Shown: positions 43,838-52,328, counted from the stretch's first letter. The stretch is 64,000 nucleotides of DNA from UBA4810 sp002479215 (GCA_049514435.1 JBEKVB010000003.1:183394-247393); one strand, 5' to 3'. Notes: generated by a model from the letters alone, not told the origin. Numbers and translations: made by a program.

Positions 43838-44764
43838 TCAATTCTTCTGTAATACCGAATCATCCGAAAGCGAGCTTTTTTCTTCCGGCTTGGATGGCGT
43901 CAGTTTCAATCGCCTCTGTTCAACTTTTTTCAGCCGGTATTGAACATAGGCATCGCGTAACGCTATGTAGGGATCGATGGCCGCATCTTTGAGAGATTCA
44001 TAATCGCCAATCCTCAGAGAGGTGTCATTTACTTCCTCGTATCCTCTGACTCCTAACCAAACATACCAGGGATTAATATAAGAAACCGGATACAAAAAAT
44101 AATCGCCGACCACATCTACTGAATCCCGCGGACTGGAAGGACCGAGTATCGGCCAGACTATATAGAAACCTTGTCCCACACCATAGACACCCAGAGTTTG
44201 TCCCAAATCCGTATCCTGCTTTTGCAAATCCAATTCCTTGTTGGAAGAAGGATCCAAAAGTCCCCCGATGCCCCATACTGTGTTTATTGTAAAACGGCCA
44301 AACTCCGTGGCCGCGCCGCTGAAATCAGCTTGAAGCAGGCAACTGACGAAACGGGCAGGAAATCTAAGATTAGAAAAGAAATTCTTCACGCTGATCCTGG
44401 CAACTTCGGGAACTACCATATTATATCCCTGCGCTACAGGTTTAAGCGCCCAGAAATACAGCTTGTCGTTAAAGTGGTACATGGCCCGATTGAGGGGCTC
44501 TATAGGATCTGCAATTTGCGCTTTCTCCCCCGCAGCCTCATCTTCGTTGAAATTCTCATCATCCGAGCTTTTACTCTCAGATTTTATCTCTTTTTCCCGG
44601 GGTGGTAAATTGACCTCACCTGAATTGGAAGCGTCTGTAACCACCGCTGGGGGAGTGGATGTTGAACTCGACGGCGATAGGGTAGAAGAATTGGAATTCA
44701 GGCTGTGAGCGCAGCCCATCGTAAGAAAAGTATATACCAAAATCAAAAACAAGAAAAATTTCAT
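43838..44764 (-). CDS. mlaA: MlaA (VacJ) lipoprotein
   Basis: A 308-residue outer-membrane lipoprotein; lipobox TMGC with Cys18, then a long Ser/acid-rich linker (residues 20-85) before the MlaA domain. Signatures are DPIEPLNRAMYHFNDKLYFW, VAQGYNMVVPEVARISVKNF, FGRFTINTVWGIGGLLDPSS and VGQGFYIVWPILGPSSPRDS. It removes mislocalised phospholipids from the outer leaflet and hands them to MlaC. The linker is longer than in E. coli. It belongs to the mla operon. Confidence 0.95.
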   Translation of the reverse strand: MKFFLFLILVYTFLTMGCAHSLNSNSSTLSPSSSTSTPPAVVTDASNSGEVNLPPREKEIKSESKSSDDENFNEDEAAGEKAQIADPIEPLNRAMYHFNDKLYFWALKPVAQGYNMVVPEVARISVKNFFSNLRFPARFVSCLLQADFSGAATEFGRFTINTVWGIGGLLDPSSNKELDLQKQDTDLGQTLGVYGVGQGFYIVWPILGPSSPRDSVDVVGDYFLYPVSYINPWYVWLGVRGYEEVNDTSLRIGDYESLKDAAIDPYIALRDAYVQYRLKKVEQRRLKLTPSKPEEKSSLSDDSVLQKN

Positions 44765-44827
44765 GAGGCTGAATTCCTCTTTAATGGTTTATTGAAAAAA
44801 TTCTTTCTTTGCCGGCGGCTTTTTAAA

Positions 44828-45421
44828 CTATTGTTCCTTCACTTTTTTGCGTAGAACCTCCAGCAGTTGCTCGGGTGTATCCTTAGCCAGTATATCATTG
44901 AACTGGGTGCGATAGTTCAGAACCAGACTCACATTCTCCACGACAACGTCGTATACTTTCCATGCGCCGTCTTTCAGGATCAATCTGTAGAAGATAGGAA
45001 TTTCCTTGGAAGAAGTTATCACTTTCGTCTGAACTTCAGCCTGGGTTTCCGAATTCATACTTTCTTTATAGAAATCGATTTTTTCGTTAGTGTAAGAAAG
45101 GATTTTATCAATGTAAGCCTTTTCCAATACTTGTTCAAAAAGTTGTACAAATTCTCCTTGCTGAGCGGTATTCAATTTATTCCAGTTTCGCGCCAGCGTC
45201 CTCTTGGAAAATTCGATTTCGTTGAACATACCTTTATATATAGAACGAAGTTTCTGTTTTTTCGTCTCTTTGGCCGATTCGGATTTAAGCTTTGGATCGC
45301 GCAGTACGTCGAGTACTTTGTTGACATTTACCTGAGTCGTGTTGAGTGGCGCGCCGGCATACACCGGAAGAGAAAATAGAAAGAGCACTAATATACTTAA
45401 TCCTGCGAGCTGTCTTTTCAT
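44828..45421 (-). CDS. mlaC: Periplasmic phospholipid-binding protein MlaC
   Basis: A 197-residue exported MlaC (Tol-Tol-associated Ttg2D) protein. Signal peptide MKRQLAGLSILVLFLFSLPV-YAG, then the helix-rich ligand cavity with RSIYKGMFNEIEFSKRTLAR, LFEQVLEKAYIDKILSYTNE and YRLILKDGAWKVYDVVVENV. It ferries phospholipids between MlaA at the outer membrane and MlaFEDB at the inner membrane. Confidence 0.95.
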   Translation of the reverse strand: MKRQLAGLSILVLFLFSLPVYAGAPLNTTQVNVNKVLDVLRDPKLKSESAKETKKQKLRSIYKGMFNEIEFSKRTLARNWNKLNTAQQGEFVQLFEQVLEKAYIDKILSYTNEKIDFYKESMNSETQAEVQTKVITSSKEIPIFYRLILKDGAWKVYDVVVENVSLVLNYRTQFNDILAKDTPEQLLEVLRKKVKEQ

Positions 45422-45450
45422 GACCTAATCCTCCTAATTTTATTGCATCC

Positions 45451-45906
45451 TTATTCCTTCTTTACTTCGCCAAAGGCATATTTGCCAATAAGCTCTATGA
45501 TATCCACCGGGGCCTGTGTTTCGGTGATGATTCCGCGAGGTCCAAGCAGTTCTCCTGCGCCTCCGGGATCAATGCTGAGATAACTATCGCCAATCAGTCC
45601 TTGTGTTTTAATGGAAGCAATGGCATCGTCATAAATCTTTATACCCTTTTTGATCTTTATTTCAACTATAGCTTTCTGGGTTTCCTGATCCATGAAGATT
45701 CGTTCCACCCGTCCGACCTCAATACCCAAGATATCCACGACATTACCGACTCTCAGGCCGGTAACTGAGGTAAACTTGGCAATGACGGGATAGGAATCAT
45801 CACCCAGCAAAGAAACATGCCCAAGTTTTACGGTCATATAGCCTATGCAAAGAAGTCCGAAAACAACAAAGATACCGACTATTGTCTCGATGGTATATTT
45901 TTTCAT
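45451..45906 (-). CDS. mlaD: MlaD substrate-binding protein (MCE family)
   Basis: A 151-residue MCE-domain protein: one N-terminal anchor helix (TIETIVGIFVVFGLLCIGYM) and the MCE domain with VIAKFTSVTGLRVGNVVDIL and IKTQGLIGDSYLSIDPGG. The hexameric ring binds phospholipid on the inner membrane. Start ATG overlaps the mlaF stop in an ATGA junction, so translation is coupled. Confidence 0.95.
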   Translation of the reverse strand: MKKYTIETIVGIFVVFGLLCIGYMTVKLGHVSLLGDDSYPVIAKFTSVTGLRVGNVVDILGIEVGRVERIFMDQETQKAIVEIKIKKGIKIYDDAIASIKTQGLIGDSYLSIDPGGAGELLGPRGIITETQAPVDIIELIGKYAFGEVKKE

Positions 45907-47156
45907 ATTTTCTCTCCCCGGCGGCGCATCGTAGCCGTCCAAATTTCCTTTTGATGAGATTTTGCCGAATCTATGACTGAATCAATTTCGGCAATCGGTT
46001 GGCCCTGGGCAATTCCGGCCAGGATGGTAAATTCTACCGGCCCCGCCATAGCCACCCGTCTACGAACTCCAGTCCAAATATCATTAATTTCCAATCCCTG
46101 AAAATCTTTGACAAAATATTTTAGAATATTTTCCGCCTCGGTTATGTCAGAATAGGGAAGCACTGTAACAATTTCATTTGTATTCCGGCGGGTGGAAAAT
46201 CCCCCTATAACGCCAAAGTGTTTATCGATATACAATCCCATACGTCTTATTGCTTCCTGCACAGCATCATGACCCAAATATCTAATGATGGAATTTATGT
46301 CTTCCAGAGTAAAAACCGCTATACAATAAGTGTCCCCAAAAGCTCTCCTCCTCATCTGAGCATGATTAAGAACTTTGAATTGTCTTTTGGAATACAAACC
46401 GGTTAATTCTTTCTGTAACGCCTCCAGGCTGTGGATGACTTCGTCTTTAAAAGGATGGTCAAAATCTTCCAACTCTTCCGGAGTCCCTTGAAAAACAATC
46501 GTCCGCTCATAGAGGGCGAGAACACGATTGGAGATAAAGTATACATCCGGAATCTCGTGGCTGACCAAGATAGCCGTAAACCCAAACTTCCTATGGTATT
46601 GGGCAATCATACTAAGAATCGCGTTTTTTCGGACGGGATCCTGGCCGGTTGTTGGTTCGTCAAAGAGAACAATTTTAGGATCGGTTATCAGTGCGCGTGC
46701 CAGGGCTGCCCGCTTTTGCATTCCTCCCGATAGTTCTGAAGGAAACTTTTTAACCGCATCGGTCAGTTCTGTCTGCTCTATTCTCGCCATGACCCGGCGG
46801 TCGATTTCAGATTTCTTCAAATTGGTTGTTTCCAGCAAGGGCAGAGCAATATTTTCATAAACGGTCAGGGAATCAAAAAGAGCGTTACCCTGAAACATGT
46901 AACTCATCTGAGCAAAGGCCGCATTAATTTCCTTTTTTTTCATTTTACTGACTGGTTTGCCCCGAAGAAGAATCGTTCCTTCGTCCGGTTTGAGTAGTCC
47001 GATGATAAGCTTGAGAAGCACGCTTTTCCCCGCGCCGCTCAGGCCGATTATGGTTGTAACCTCCCCCTCATAAATTTCAAGATTAACACGCTCAAGAACT
47101 GTTCGGTCTCCGAAGCTCTTAGTGACGTCTTTAAATTTAATCAATGGTGTATTCAT
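45903..47156 (-). CDS. mlaF: MlaF ABC ATPase with a C-terminal GGDEF-like domain
   Basis: A 417-residue protein; typical MlaF is about 265-270. Residues 1-250 are the ATPase: Walker A GLSGAGKS at 38-45, signature LSGGMQKRAALARAL, Walker B IVLFDEPTTG and the H-loop SHEIPDVYF. Residues about 258-395 form an extra domain with the GGDEF fold pattern: DINSIIRYLGHDAVQEAIRR, a strand, then RRNTNEIVTVLP in place of RxGGDEFxxLLP. The catalytic GGDEF residues are not kept, so it probably senses or binds a ligand rather than makes c-di-GMP. This suggests nucleotide or stress control of phospholipid transport. Confidence 0.9.
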   Translation of the reverse strand: MNTPLIKFKDVTKSFGDRTVLERVNLEIYEGEVTTIIGLSGAGKSVLLKLIIGLLKPDEGTILLRGKPVSKMKKKEINAAFAQMSYMFQGNALFDSLTVYENIALPLLETTNLKKSEIDRRVMARIEQTELTDAVKKFPSELSGGMQKRAALARALITDPKIVLFDEPTTGQDPVRKNAILSMIAQYHRKFGFTAILVSHEIPDVYFISNRVLALYERTIVFQGTPEELEDFDHPFKDEVIHSLEALQKELTGLYSKRQFKVLNHAQMRRRAFGDTYCIAVFTLEDINSIIRYLGHDAVQEAIRRMGLYIDKHFGVIGGFSTRRNTNEIVTVLPYSDITEAENILKYFVKDFQGLEINDIWTGVRRRVAMAGPVEFTILAGIAQGQPIAEIDSVIDSAKSHQKEIWTATMRRRGEKI

Positions 47157-47164
47157 AGGTTTCT

Positions 47165-48013
47165 CTATATCAGCAGTGAAGTCACGACGTAATCCGATAC
47201 CAAAATCAGCACACAGGAAATCACGACTGCCGAGGTAGTGGCCAGACCGACGGCTTGGGCACCATGACTATCCCTGCGCATATGCGCGAAATAGCCCTGG
47301 TAACAACAAACAGTGGCAACGATAACTGCGAAAACGATAGCCTTAATTAAACCGTCGGAAATGTCTTTCATCTCAACATTAGCCTGAATACTATGGAAAT
47401 ATACGCCGGAATTCAGACCAAGCAGCATGACCCCTGAAATATATCCGCCGATCATTCCGATGAGGTCAAACACGGTGGTGAGGATGGGAAAGCTGATGAT
47501 AGCAGCGGTAACTCTCGGACTGATGATATGTCTGAGCGGATCAATGCGCATGGTATGCAAGGCATCTATCTGCTCGGAAATTCGTTGGATACCGATTTCA
47601 GCCGTGATAGCGGAGCCTGCCCGGGCCGTAATCATGATTGCCGTAAGAACCGGCCCCAATTCTCTGATTAAAGACAGAGCTACCAGAGTGCCGACTGCTC
47701 CCTGAGCCCCGAATTTAACCAGGGCATGGTAAGATTGGAGACCCAGAACCATGCCGGTAAACACACTCACCAGCATGATGATTGTCGTTGATCTCGCTCC
47801 GATGTAATAAAGCTGCTGAACTATCTTGGATAGCTGCTTCGAGCGGAAGACCTTAACCAGAGCCAAAAAGAGGAAAACCGTCGCGGCACCTAAAATGTTG
47901 ATCCACCTTATTACCGCTCTTCCTATAGAAAAAAATGGCCTGGACAACAACATACCCAACTGCCATTTTGTTTCATTTTCGGAGCGGGTCTGGTTATCTG
48001 CCGCCGGTACCAT
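47165..48013 (-). CDS. mlaE: MlaE phospholipid-transport permease
   Basis: A 282-residue MlaE/YrbE-family permease of the lipid-transport ABC complex. Signatures: LYYIGARSTTIIMLVSVFTG, RELGPVLTAIMITARAGSAI, EIGIQRISEQIDALHTMRID and VRDSHGAQAVGLATTSAVV-like end. Five or more helices. First gene of the minus-strand mla operon (mlaE-mlaF-mlaD-mlaC-mlaA); a good AAGGAGG precedes the start. Confidence 0.95.
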   Translation of the reverse strand: MVPAADNQTRSENETKWQLGMLLSRPFFSIGRAVIRWINILGAATVFLFLALVKVFRSKQLSKIVQQLYYIGARSTTIIMLVSVFTGMVLGLQSYHALVKFGAQGAVGTLVALSLIRELGPVLTAIMITARAGSAITAEIGIQRISEQIDALHTMRIDPLRHIISPRVTAAIISFPILTTVFDLIGMIGGYISGVMLLGLNSGVYFHSIQANVEMKDISDGLIKAIVFAVIVATVCCYQGYFAHMRRDSHGAQAVGLATTSAVVISCVLILVSDYVVTSLLI

Positions 48014-48189
48014 TAATAAAAATCCTCCTTATTATCGAATGTTTCGAAGGGGAATTTGGCATATTTATTAAAATTCGTCAACTTAAGAGTTCTGTAGCTA
48101 ACTATGAGAAAATCCGTTGGCCAATTTCTAAAAAAATCGCCCAAACTCAAAATGATTTACCTCATCTTATACCATTTCTAAATCAAAGA

Positions 48190-48290
48190 TGATATTGAGG
48201 CGGCTAGGCGGAGGCAACGAGGCGTATTACTAATACACTGAGGAAGCCGACAACGACACCAACAAAGATAGCGCTTTAATTTAGAATTGG
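48190..48290. repeat. Dispersed intergenic repeat
   Basis: Between mlaE and dinB lies GGCGGCTAGGCGGAGGCAAC followed by GAGGCGTATTACTAATACACTGAGGAAGCCGAC. The internal GCGTATTA/TAATACAC arm is a short hairpin. It looks like a member of a family of intergenic repeats; only one copy is in this window. The rest of this 320-base gap shows nothing. Confidence 0.4.
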
Positions 48291-48334
48291 AATTACTACT
48301 AAATTCTCAGAAGAAATGATATTCTAAATTTTAT

Positions 48335-49372
48335 ATGCAAAGAAGAATTATTCACATCGATATGGATGCTTTCTTCGCCGCGGTCGAGGAAAAGAAAAAT
48401 CCAGCTCTGCTTGGCAAGCCTGTCGTTATTGGAGGCGGGGGAAACCCCAATAAGAGAGGAGTTGTTTCGACAGCCAATTATGAAGCCAGAAAATACGGCA
48501 TCCATTCCGCCATACCGCTGAGGACTGCCTACAAGCTCTGTCCTCACGCGGTTTTCCTTCCTGTTGATTATGAAGCATATTCAGCAGTTTCTCAGCAGTT
48601 CAAATCTGTCCTTTTGTCGATTACGCCGGTTATGGAAAATGCCGGTATTGACGAAGTATTTTTGGATGTATCCGAACTATCAGAGACGGCTGAAATTATC
48701 GCCTCCAAAATTAAAGCCGGGATTAAAGAAAAAACAGGCTTAACCTGTTCTATCGGCATCGCTCCAAACAAGCTTCTGGCCAAAATCGCCTCCGATCTGC
48801 GCAAACCGGATGGTCTCACCATACTGAATGAAACTGATATTGAAAGTCAACTATGGCCGTTACCCATCCGCAAATTATATGGGATCGGGCCGAAAACAGA
48901 AGAACATTTAAAAAATATCGGCATTGATACCATCGGACAGCTGGCCTCATTACTGCTGGAAAAGCTAATTGAAAACTTCGGCAATTCCTACGGTCAATAC
49001 CTTTATGACGCTTCACGGGGAATTGACGACAGCCCGCTGATTACCCACTGGGAGCCGAAATCCATCAGCCGTGAAACCACCTTTCAGGAAGATGTCAAAA
49101 ACTGGCAGGTAATTGCTCGAACGCTCGCGGAACTGGCCAAGGAAGTTGTTGCTGATATGCAAGATAGCGGATATCAGACCAAAACCGTTACCATAAAAAT
49201 CAGGTTCGGCGATTTCCAGACTCTGACCAGAGCAAAAACAATGGCTGATTATACGGACGCTGAAGAAGAGATTCGGAAAGCAGCTTTTTCCTGTCTTAAA
49301 CGTATTGACCTTAATAAGCGAGTGAGGCTAATAGGCGTTCGAGCCACTAATCTAGAAAAAGTTCAGGAGTGA
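48335..49372 (+). CDS. dinB: DNA polymerase IV (Y family)
   Basis: A 345-residue translesion polymerase. The palm motif MDAFFAAVEE and the catalytic SIGIAPNKLLAKIASDLRKP are intact; ENAGIDEVFLDVSEL carries the other acidic residues. The little-finger domain follows VKNWQVIARTLAELAKEVVA. It is normal length but lacks the long C-terminal beta-clamp-binding tail seen in some. The ribosome site is weak. It is the last core gene before the island. Confidence 0.96.
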   Translation: MQRRIIHIDMDAFFAAVEEKKNPALLGKPVVIGGGGNPNKRGVVSTANYEARKYGIHSAIPLRTAYKLCPHAVFLPVDYEAYSAVSQQFKSVLLSITPVMENAGIDEVFLDVSELSETAEIIASKIKAGIKEKTGLTCSIGIAPNKLLAKIASDLRKPDGLTILNETDIESQLWPLPIRKLYGIGPKTEEHLKNIGIDTIGQLASLLLEKLIENFGNSYGQYLYDASRGIDDSPLITHWEPKSISRETTFQEDVKNWQVIARTLAELAKEVVADMQDSGYQTKTVTIKIRFGDFQTLTRAKTMADYTDAEEEIRKAAFSCLKRIDLNKRVRLIGVRATNLEKVQE

Positions 49373-49456
49373 GAATATATATCTTTTATCAACGCGCCGT
49401 TACACTAAAAGCGATAGAAGGTTTATATTATAGACAACATCCTATTTTTATATAAT

Positions 49457-49502
49457 TGGTGCCCCTGGCACGAGTCGAACGCGCGGCACACGGATTAGGA
49501 AT
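49457..49502 (-). tRNA. tRNA-Arg(CCU) 3' fragment (integration scar)
   Basis: Only the 3' half of a tRNA is present on the minus strand: loop TCCTAA with anticodon CCU, stem TCCGT, variable GTGCC, a T-arm GCGCG-TTCGACT-CGTGC with one G-U pair, acceptor CAGGGGC, A73 and CCA. The sequence on the 5' side is not tRNA-like. Such 3' fragments mark where an integrative element inserted into a tRNA gene; the intact gene should be at another end of the element. Confidence 0.85.
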
Positions 49503-49518
49503 GCGAAAAACATGAAAG

Positions 49519-49552
49519 ACGGGTGGAATAATAATCACCCGTTTTTCTTTTT
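49519..49552 (+). terminator. Rho-independent terminator
   Basis: ACGGGTG pairs with CACCCGT around an AT-rich loop and is followed by TTTTTCTTTTT. It lies at the left edge of the island and could end transcription entering from dinB. Confidence 0.7.
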
Positions 49553-49726
49553 AAATATTTATTACGCTTGAATAAACTAAAAAATTCATAGTTGGATAAA
49601 ATTGGATTGAGTTGGAAGCATTTTGGATATGATGGGCACAAAAATAGGCACAGTCTATTATAGGATATCCCGACCAATATTTGACTTTACAAACACTGTC
49701 GAATTAAGTCTCGTTACTTTGATGAG

Positions 49727-49793
49727 TTCACCTACCACTGTTCAGTGGTGGGCATTTGTAATATTTGAGGATTACGGATTAAAAGAGAGTAAC
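49727..49793 (+). repeat. Island repeat, copy a
   Basis: This repeat runs from TTCACCTACCACTGTTCAGT to GAGAGTAAC. The core CACCTAC-CACTGTTCAGTGGTG and GAGGATTACGGATTAAAAGAG match copies d, f and h in order and orientation. It follows the decayed gene ending at 49810. Confidence 0.7.
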
Positions 49794-49809
49794 GCTCCGC
49801 TACAACTGG

Positions 49810-50085
49810 TTATGACGCACTGGTTTCATCATCTGCTCCATAATTTGATTGCAGCACCTCGTGCAGTGTTCGGATGCTGTCGATCTCTAGCCGATTCGCT
49901 ATACCGACAAGGTCGAAGCAGAGATAGATGTTAATGTTTTTCTACGACAGATAGTTCTCGTGGATCAGCAACTCGCGGATCTAGGCGCCAGCGTCGGGGT
50001 ATTCGCGCTTCTCAGGGTCGTGCTTTTGAATAAGGAAGTTCAATTTGGAAAAGCTGCGACGAGCTTCCTGGCGGGATGGATGCAT
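49810..50085 (-). pseudogene. Decayed gene with two internal TAG codons
   Basis: The frame reads MHPSRQEARRSFSKLNFLIQ, KHDPEKREYPDAGA, TAG, IRELLIHENYLS, TAG, KNINIYLCFDLVGIANRLEI, ending before a TAA at 49810. The sense text is coherent across both TAGs, which are plausible CAG to TAG changes. No family was recognised. It sits directly after the copy a repeat like the other island genes. Amber stops normal genes in this window too, so recoding is unlikely. Confidence 0.45.
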
Positions 50086-50281
50086 CACAGTACCAAAACT
50101 TTGTGCTGGTATGGAGGAAGTATATGGCGACTGACAAAATGAGTATATTATGATTGGCAATGCAGTGTTGCAGATGTTTTTTCCTAAAAACTATCATCCC
50201 TGGAAGTTATAAGGATGGATATATGAGAGTGCAAAATATACCAGATTTAAACGCTAACTGACAGACGAACTGCGCCGTCAA

Positions 50282-50314
50282 TCTTGAATCGTAAGTGATT
50301 CAGATGATTCAAGA
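50282..50314. terminator. Inverted repeat after the lipoprotein gene
   Basis: TCTTGAATC (50282-50290) and GATTCAAGA (50306-50314) form a perfect 9-bp stem with a 15-base loop, about 40 bases after the lipoprotein stop. It may be a terminator or the hairpin of an attC-like site; GCTAAC follows nearby at 50250. Confidence 0.4.
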
Positions 50315-50355
50315 GCTTTCCGGACAGACACTCAAGATCTTTGTCGAACCGCACA

Positions 50356-50688
50356 TCAACGTGATCGCGAGCCACCAGAACGCGAATGCGACGGAATAGA
50401 CGGCATCGAGTGGGAAGCAGGTGCGGATCTGTAACCTCGCACAGATGCGTGGCCACCTCCACTGGTTGGGCGATGGTCACCGCCGCGAAACGGCGCCACT
50501 TGGTAGCCATGTCCCCAGCCACCGTAATCGAAACCGAAGGGTTCATAGTAAGCCGCCCCAATACCCCCTCCGTCGTCGTACCCGTATCCGCCACCAGGGA
50601 AGAAGCAACCGGACAACAGGACCGGCAACGTGCAGAGCACAAAGGCGAGCGCTAACCAGCGTAACCAGCGTAAGATTAAGATATTCAT
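50356..50688 (-). CDS. Small Gly/Ser-rich lipoprotein
   Basis: A 110-residue lipoprotein with lipobox LSGC preceded by a hydrophobic helix (LALAFVLCTLPVLLSG). The body is Gly-, Tyr- and Ser-rich (GGGYGYDDGGGIGAAYYEPF) with a basic Ser/Arg tail ending GGSRSR. Low complexity suggests a surface or disordered role. It overlaps the VOC gene stop by ATGA, so they are coupled. GC content is above the surrounding DNA. Unknown function. Confidence 0.7.
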   Translation of the reverse strand: MNILILRWLRWLALAFVLCTLPVLLSGCFFPGGGYGYDDGGGIGAAYYEPFGFDYGGWGHGYQVAPFRGGDHRPTSGGGHASVRGYRSAPASHSMPSIPSHSRSGGSRSR

Positions 50689-51566
50689 TTGGGCACCTCT
50701 TTACTCTCAGTATCCGGCCATTCAAGCAATCCGAAGGGTGCCCCCAAAGGATCGGCGACCACCGCAACCTTGCCACGGTGGCGATCAATACGTGGCTCGA
50801 CCAGCACGCGGTCACCGAGCGCCACGACCTTTGCAGTCATCTTGACCGTATCTTCGACACGTATGTAATTGAGCCAGTGGGGATGGGTATTAGGCGTATT
50901 TCCAGGCAGCGTATTCATGCTCGCGCGAGCATAGTTGTCAGAGGCGAGCAAGAGATGTTGGACGCCCTTGCTAGCGGGCAACTCGAAGACTTCGTAGTCG
51001 AATAACGTCTGGTAGAAAGCAGCATCGGCGTCCGGATCACTCGTGAATAACGAGATCCAAATCCATTCTCCGGGTGCGGCCAGAACATCGGGTGGATCAC
51101 CGCTACTGGAAGCGAGGACCGCAAAAATGGCTCCTTGCGGATCCGCGAAAACTGCGTGCCGGCCGCGGTCAGGGATGTTATGCGGCTCGAACAGCATCTT
51201 CGCGCCATTTTGCAAAGCAACCTTTTTTGCTGTGTCGACATCACCCACGGCGAAAAAGCTTAGCCACGCCGGCTGTCGATGCTCGCTCGCCGGTACATTT
51301 TTGTGAATCAGTCCTGCGACTGGACGACCGTCAAGAAATGCCTCGGCGTACTTTGTCCCACCGTCCTGAATGTCGCGAAATGTCCAGCCAAACAATCCCG
51401 CATAGAATTTCTTGGCGGCGGCGAGGTCCGGCGTCACCAATTCAACAAAAATAAGTTTGCCGACGTGATGCTCTTGGCTGGCGGGCTCAACAATCGCTGG
51501 CAACTGGAGCTGTGCGGCCATGACCGGCACAGCACAGGCAACGCCGAAAAGTACGGCGAGCAACAT
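50685..51566 (-). CDS. Exported VOC/glyoxalase-fold protein (two VOC modules)
   Basis: A 293-residue protein with two glyoxalase/bleomycin-resistance (VOC) modules: KLIFVELVTPDLAAAKKFYA with FGWTF, and the second EWIWISLFTSDPDADAAFYQ with GDRVLVEPR. The N-terminus MLLAVLFGVACAVPVMAA looks like a signal peptide lacking the usual charged start, and no ribosome site precedes it, so the real start may have been lost. Enzyme activity cannot be told; such proteins bind metals or small ligands. High GC content suggests transfer. Confidence 0.8.
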   Translation of the reverse strand: MLLAVLFGVACAVPVMAAQLQLPAIVEPASQEHHVGKLIFVELVTPDLAAAKKFYAGLFGWTFRDIQDGGTKYAEAFLDGRPVAGLIHKNVPASEHRQPAWLSFFAVGDVDTAKKVALQNGAKMLFEPHNIPDRGRHAVFADPQGAIFAVLASSSGDPPDVLAAPGEWIWISLFTSDPDADAAFYQTLFDYEVFELPASKGVQHLLLASDNYARASMNTLPGNTPNTHPHWLNYIRVEDTVKMTAKVVALGDRVLVEPRIDRHRGKVAVVADPLGAPFGLLEWPDTESKEVPK

Positions 51567-51602
51567 GTGAGGATTAATGTATTCGGTTACAAGGGAATGA
51601 TG

Positions 51603-51642
51603 CCTGATAAACCCTGATATACCCTGATGAAGCCTGATGGGA
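51603..51642. repeat. Four 10-base tandem repeats upstream of the VOC gene
   Basis: CCTGAT recurs at 51603, 51613, 51623 and 51633, exactly one helical turn apart, 36-75 bases before the VOC start. The spacing suits cooperative binding of a regulator. Confidence 0.6.
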
Positions 51643-51792
51643 ACACTAAAATAACCTAATTAAAATGTAAGTTTAAAAAAATTGGCCGAAAAAATTTACC
51701 GTGGTTTTTTAACTCACAGGAAGATTTGTGTCTCCGAATACGTTGATTAAAAACCCTGTGGATAGAGCAACGTAATCGGTGACAAAATACGG

Positions 51793-52302
51793 TTAGTTTC
51801 CCCGGACAATCTCATCTTTTGTTAGTCCCAATATTTGACCGGATTTTATTAAACTAGCCAAGCCTAATATATATTGAATTTCTGATTTTTCCGTGCTTCT
51901 TTTAATAACCGCCTCCGAATAAAGAGATGTTTGTTTTGAAGCTTCCACAAACGCTGATACAACTTTACTTTTATTAAAGTAAGCCGAAGAAAGAAAATTT
52001 TTCGCGTTCTCTAGCTCTTTTTGCGCTTCCTTGTTTTTTAAATTAGGAATTTCTATTTCCTGTAATCTGGAACACAATTGGCTCACATCGTCATTAATTT
52101 CGGTGGCAATTCCTATGGTTTTTAATGTGTCATTGGTAGCTGCTGCCTCACCTAACGGCTTCAGTTTATCATCGATATTATTTACACGCTCTATAATGTT
52201 TTTATAAAAAATAAAAAAAAGTTCCTTGTCTGATTTCGGTGGTGTTAGGTCGCAGGATAAAAACAATAATAGAATAATAGGAATCATAAACAACTTTTTC
52301 AT
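51793..52302 (-). CDS. Small lipoprotein of unknown function
   Basis: A 169-residue lipoprotein; lipobox LSC after a hydrophobic start (MKKLFMIPIILLLFLSC). The rest is helical with a charged pattern (IIERVNNIDDKLKPLGEAAA, EAQKELENAKNFLSSAYFNK) and no recognised family. A GAGGTG site precedes it. It is AT-rich, unlike the VOC pair. Function unknown. Confidence 0.65.
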   Translation of the reverse strand: MKKLFMIPIILLLFLSCDLTPPKSDKELFFIFYKNIIERVNNIDDKLKPLGEAAATNDTLKTIGIATEINDDVSQLCSRLQEIEIPNLKNKEAQKELENAKNFLSSAYFNKSKVVSAFVEASKQTSLYSEAVIKRSTEKSEIQYILGLASLIKSGQILGLTKDEIVRGN

Positions 52303-52328
52303 TTTTCACCTCTTTAATTTAAGATAGA

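Noticed and set aside
49623..49934. 103-codon open frame on the plus strand
   Set aside because: It runs through island repeat a, has no ribosome site and its translation has no protein-like pattern.
50247..50642. 131-codon minus-strand frame overlapping the small lipoprotein gene
   Set aside because: The lipoprotein frame has a lipobox and start coupling to the VOC gene; this other frame lacks a start signal and crosses the 3' hairpin.
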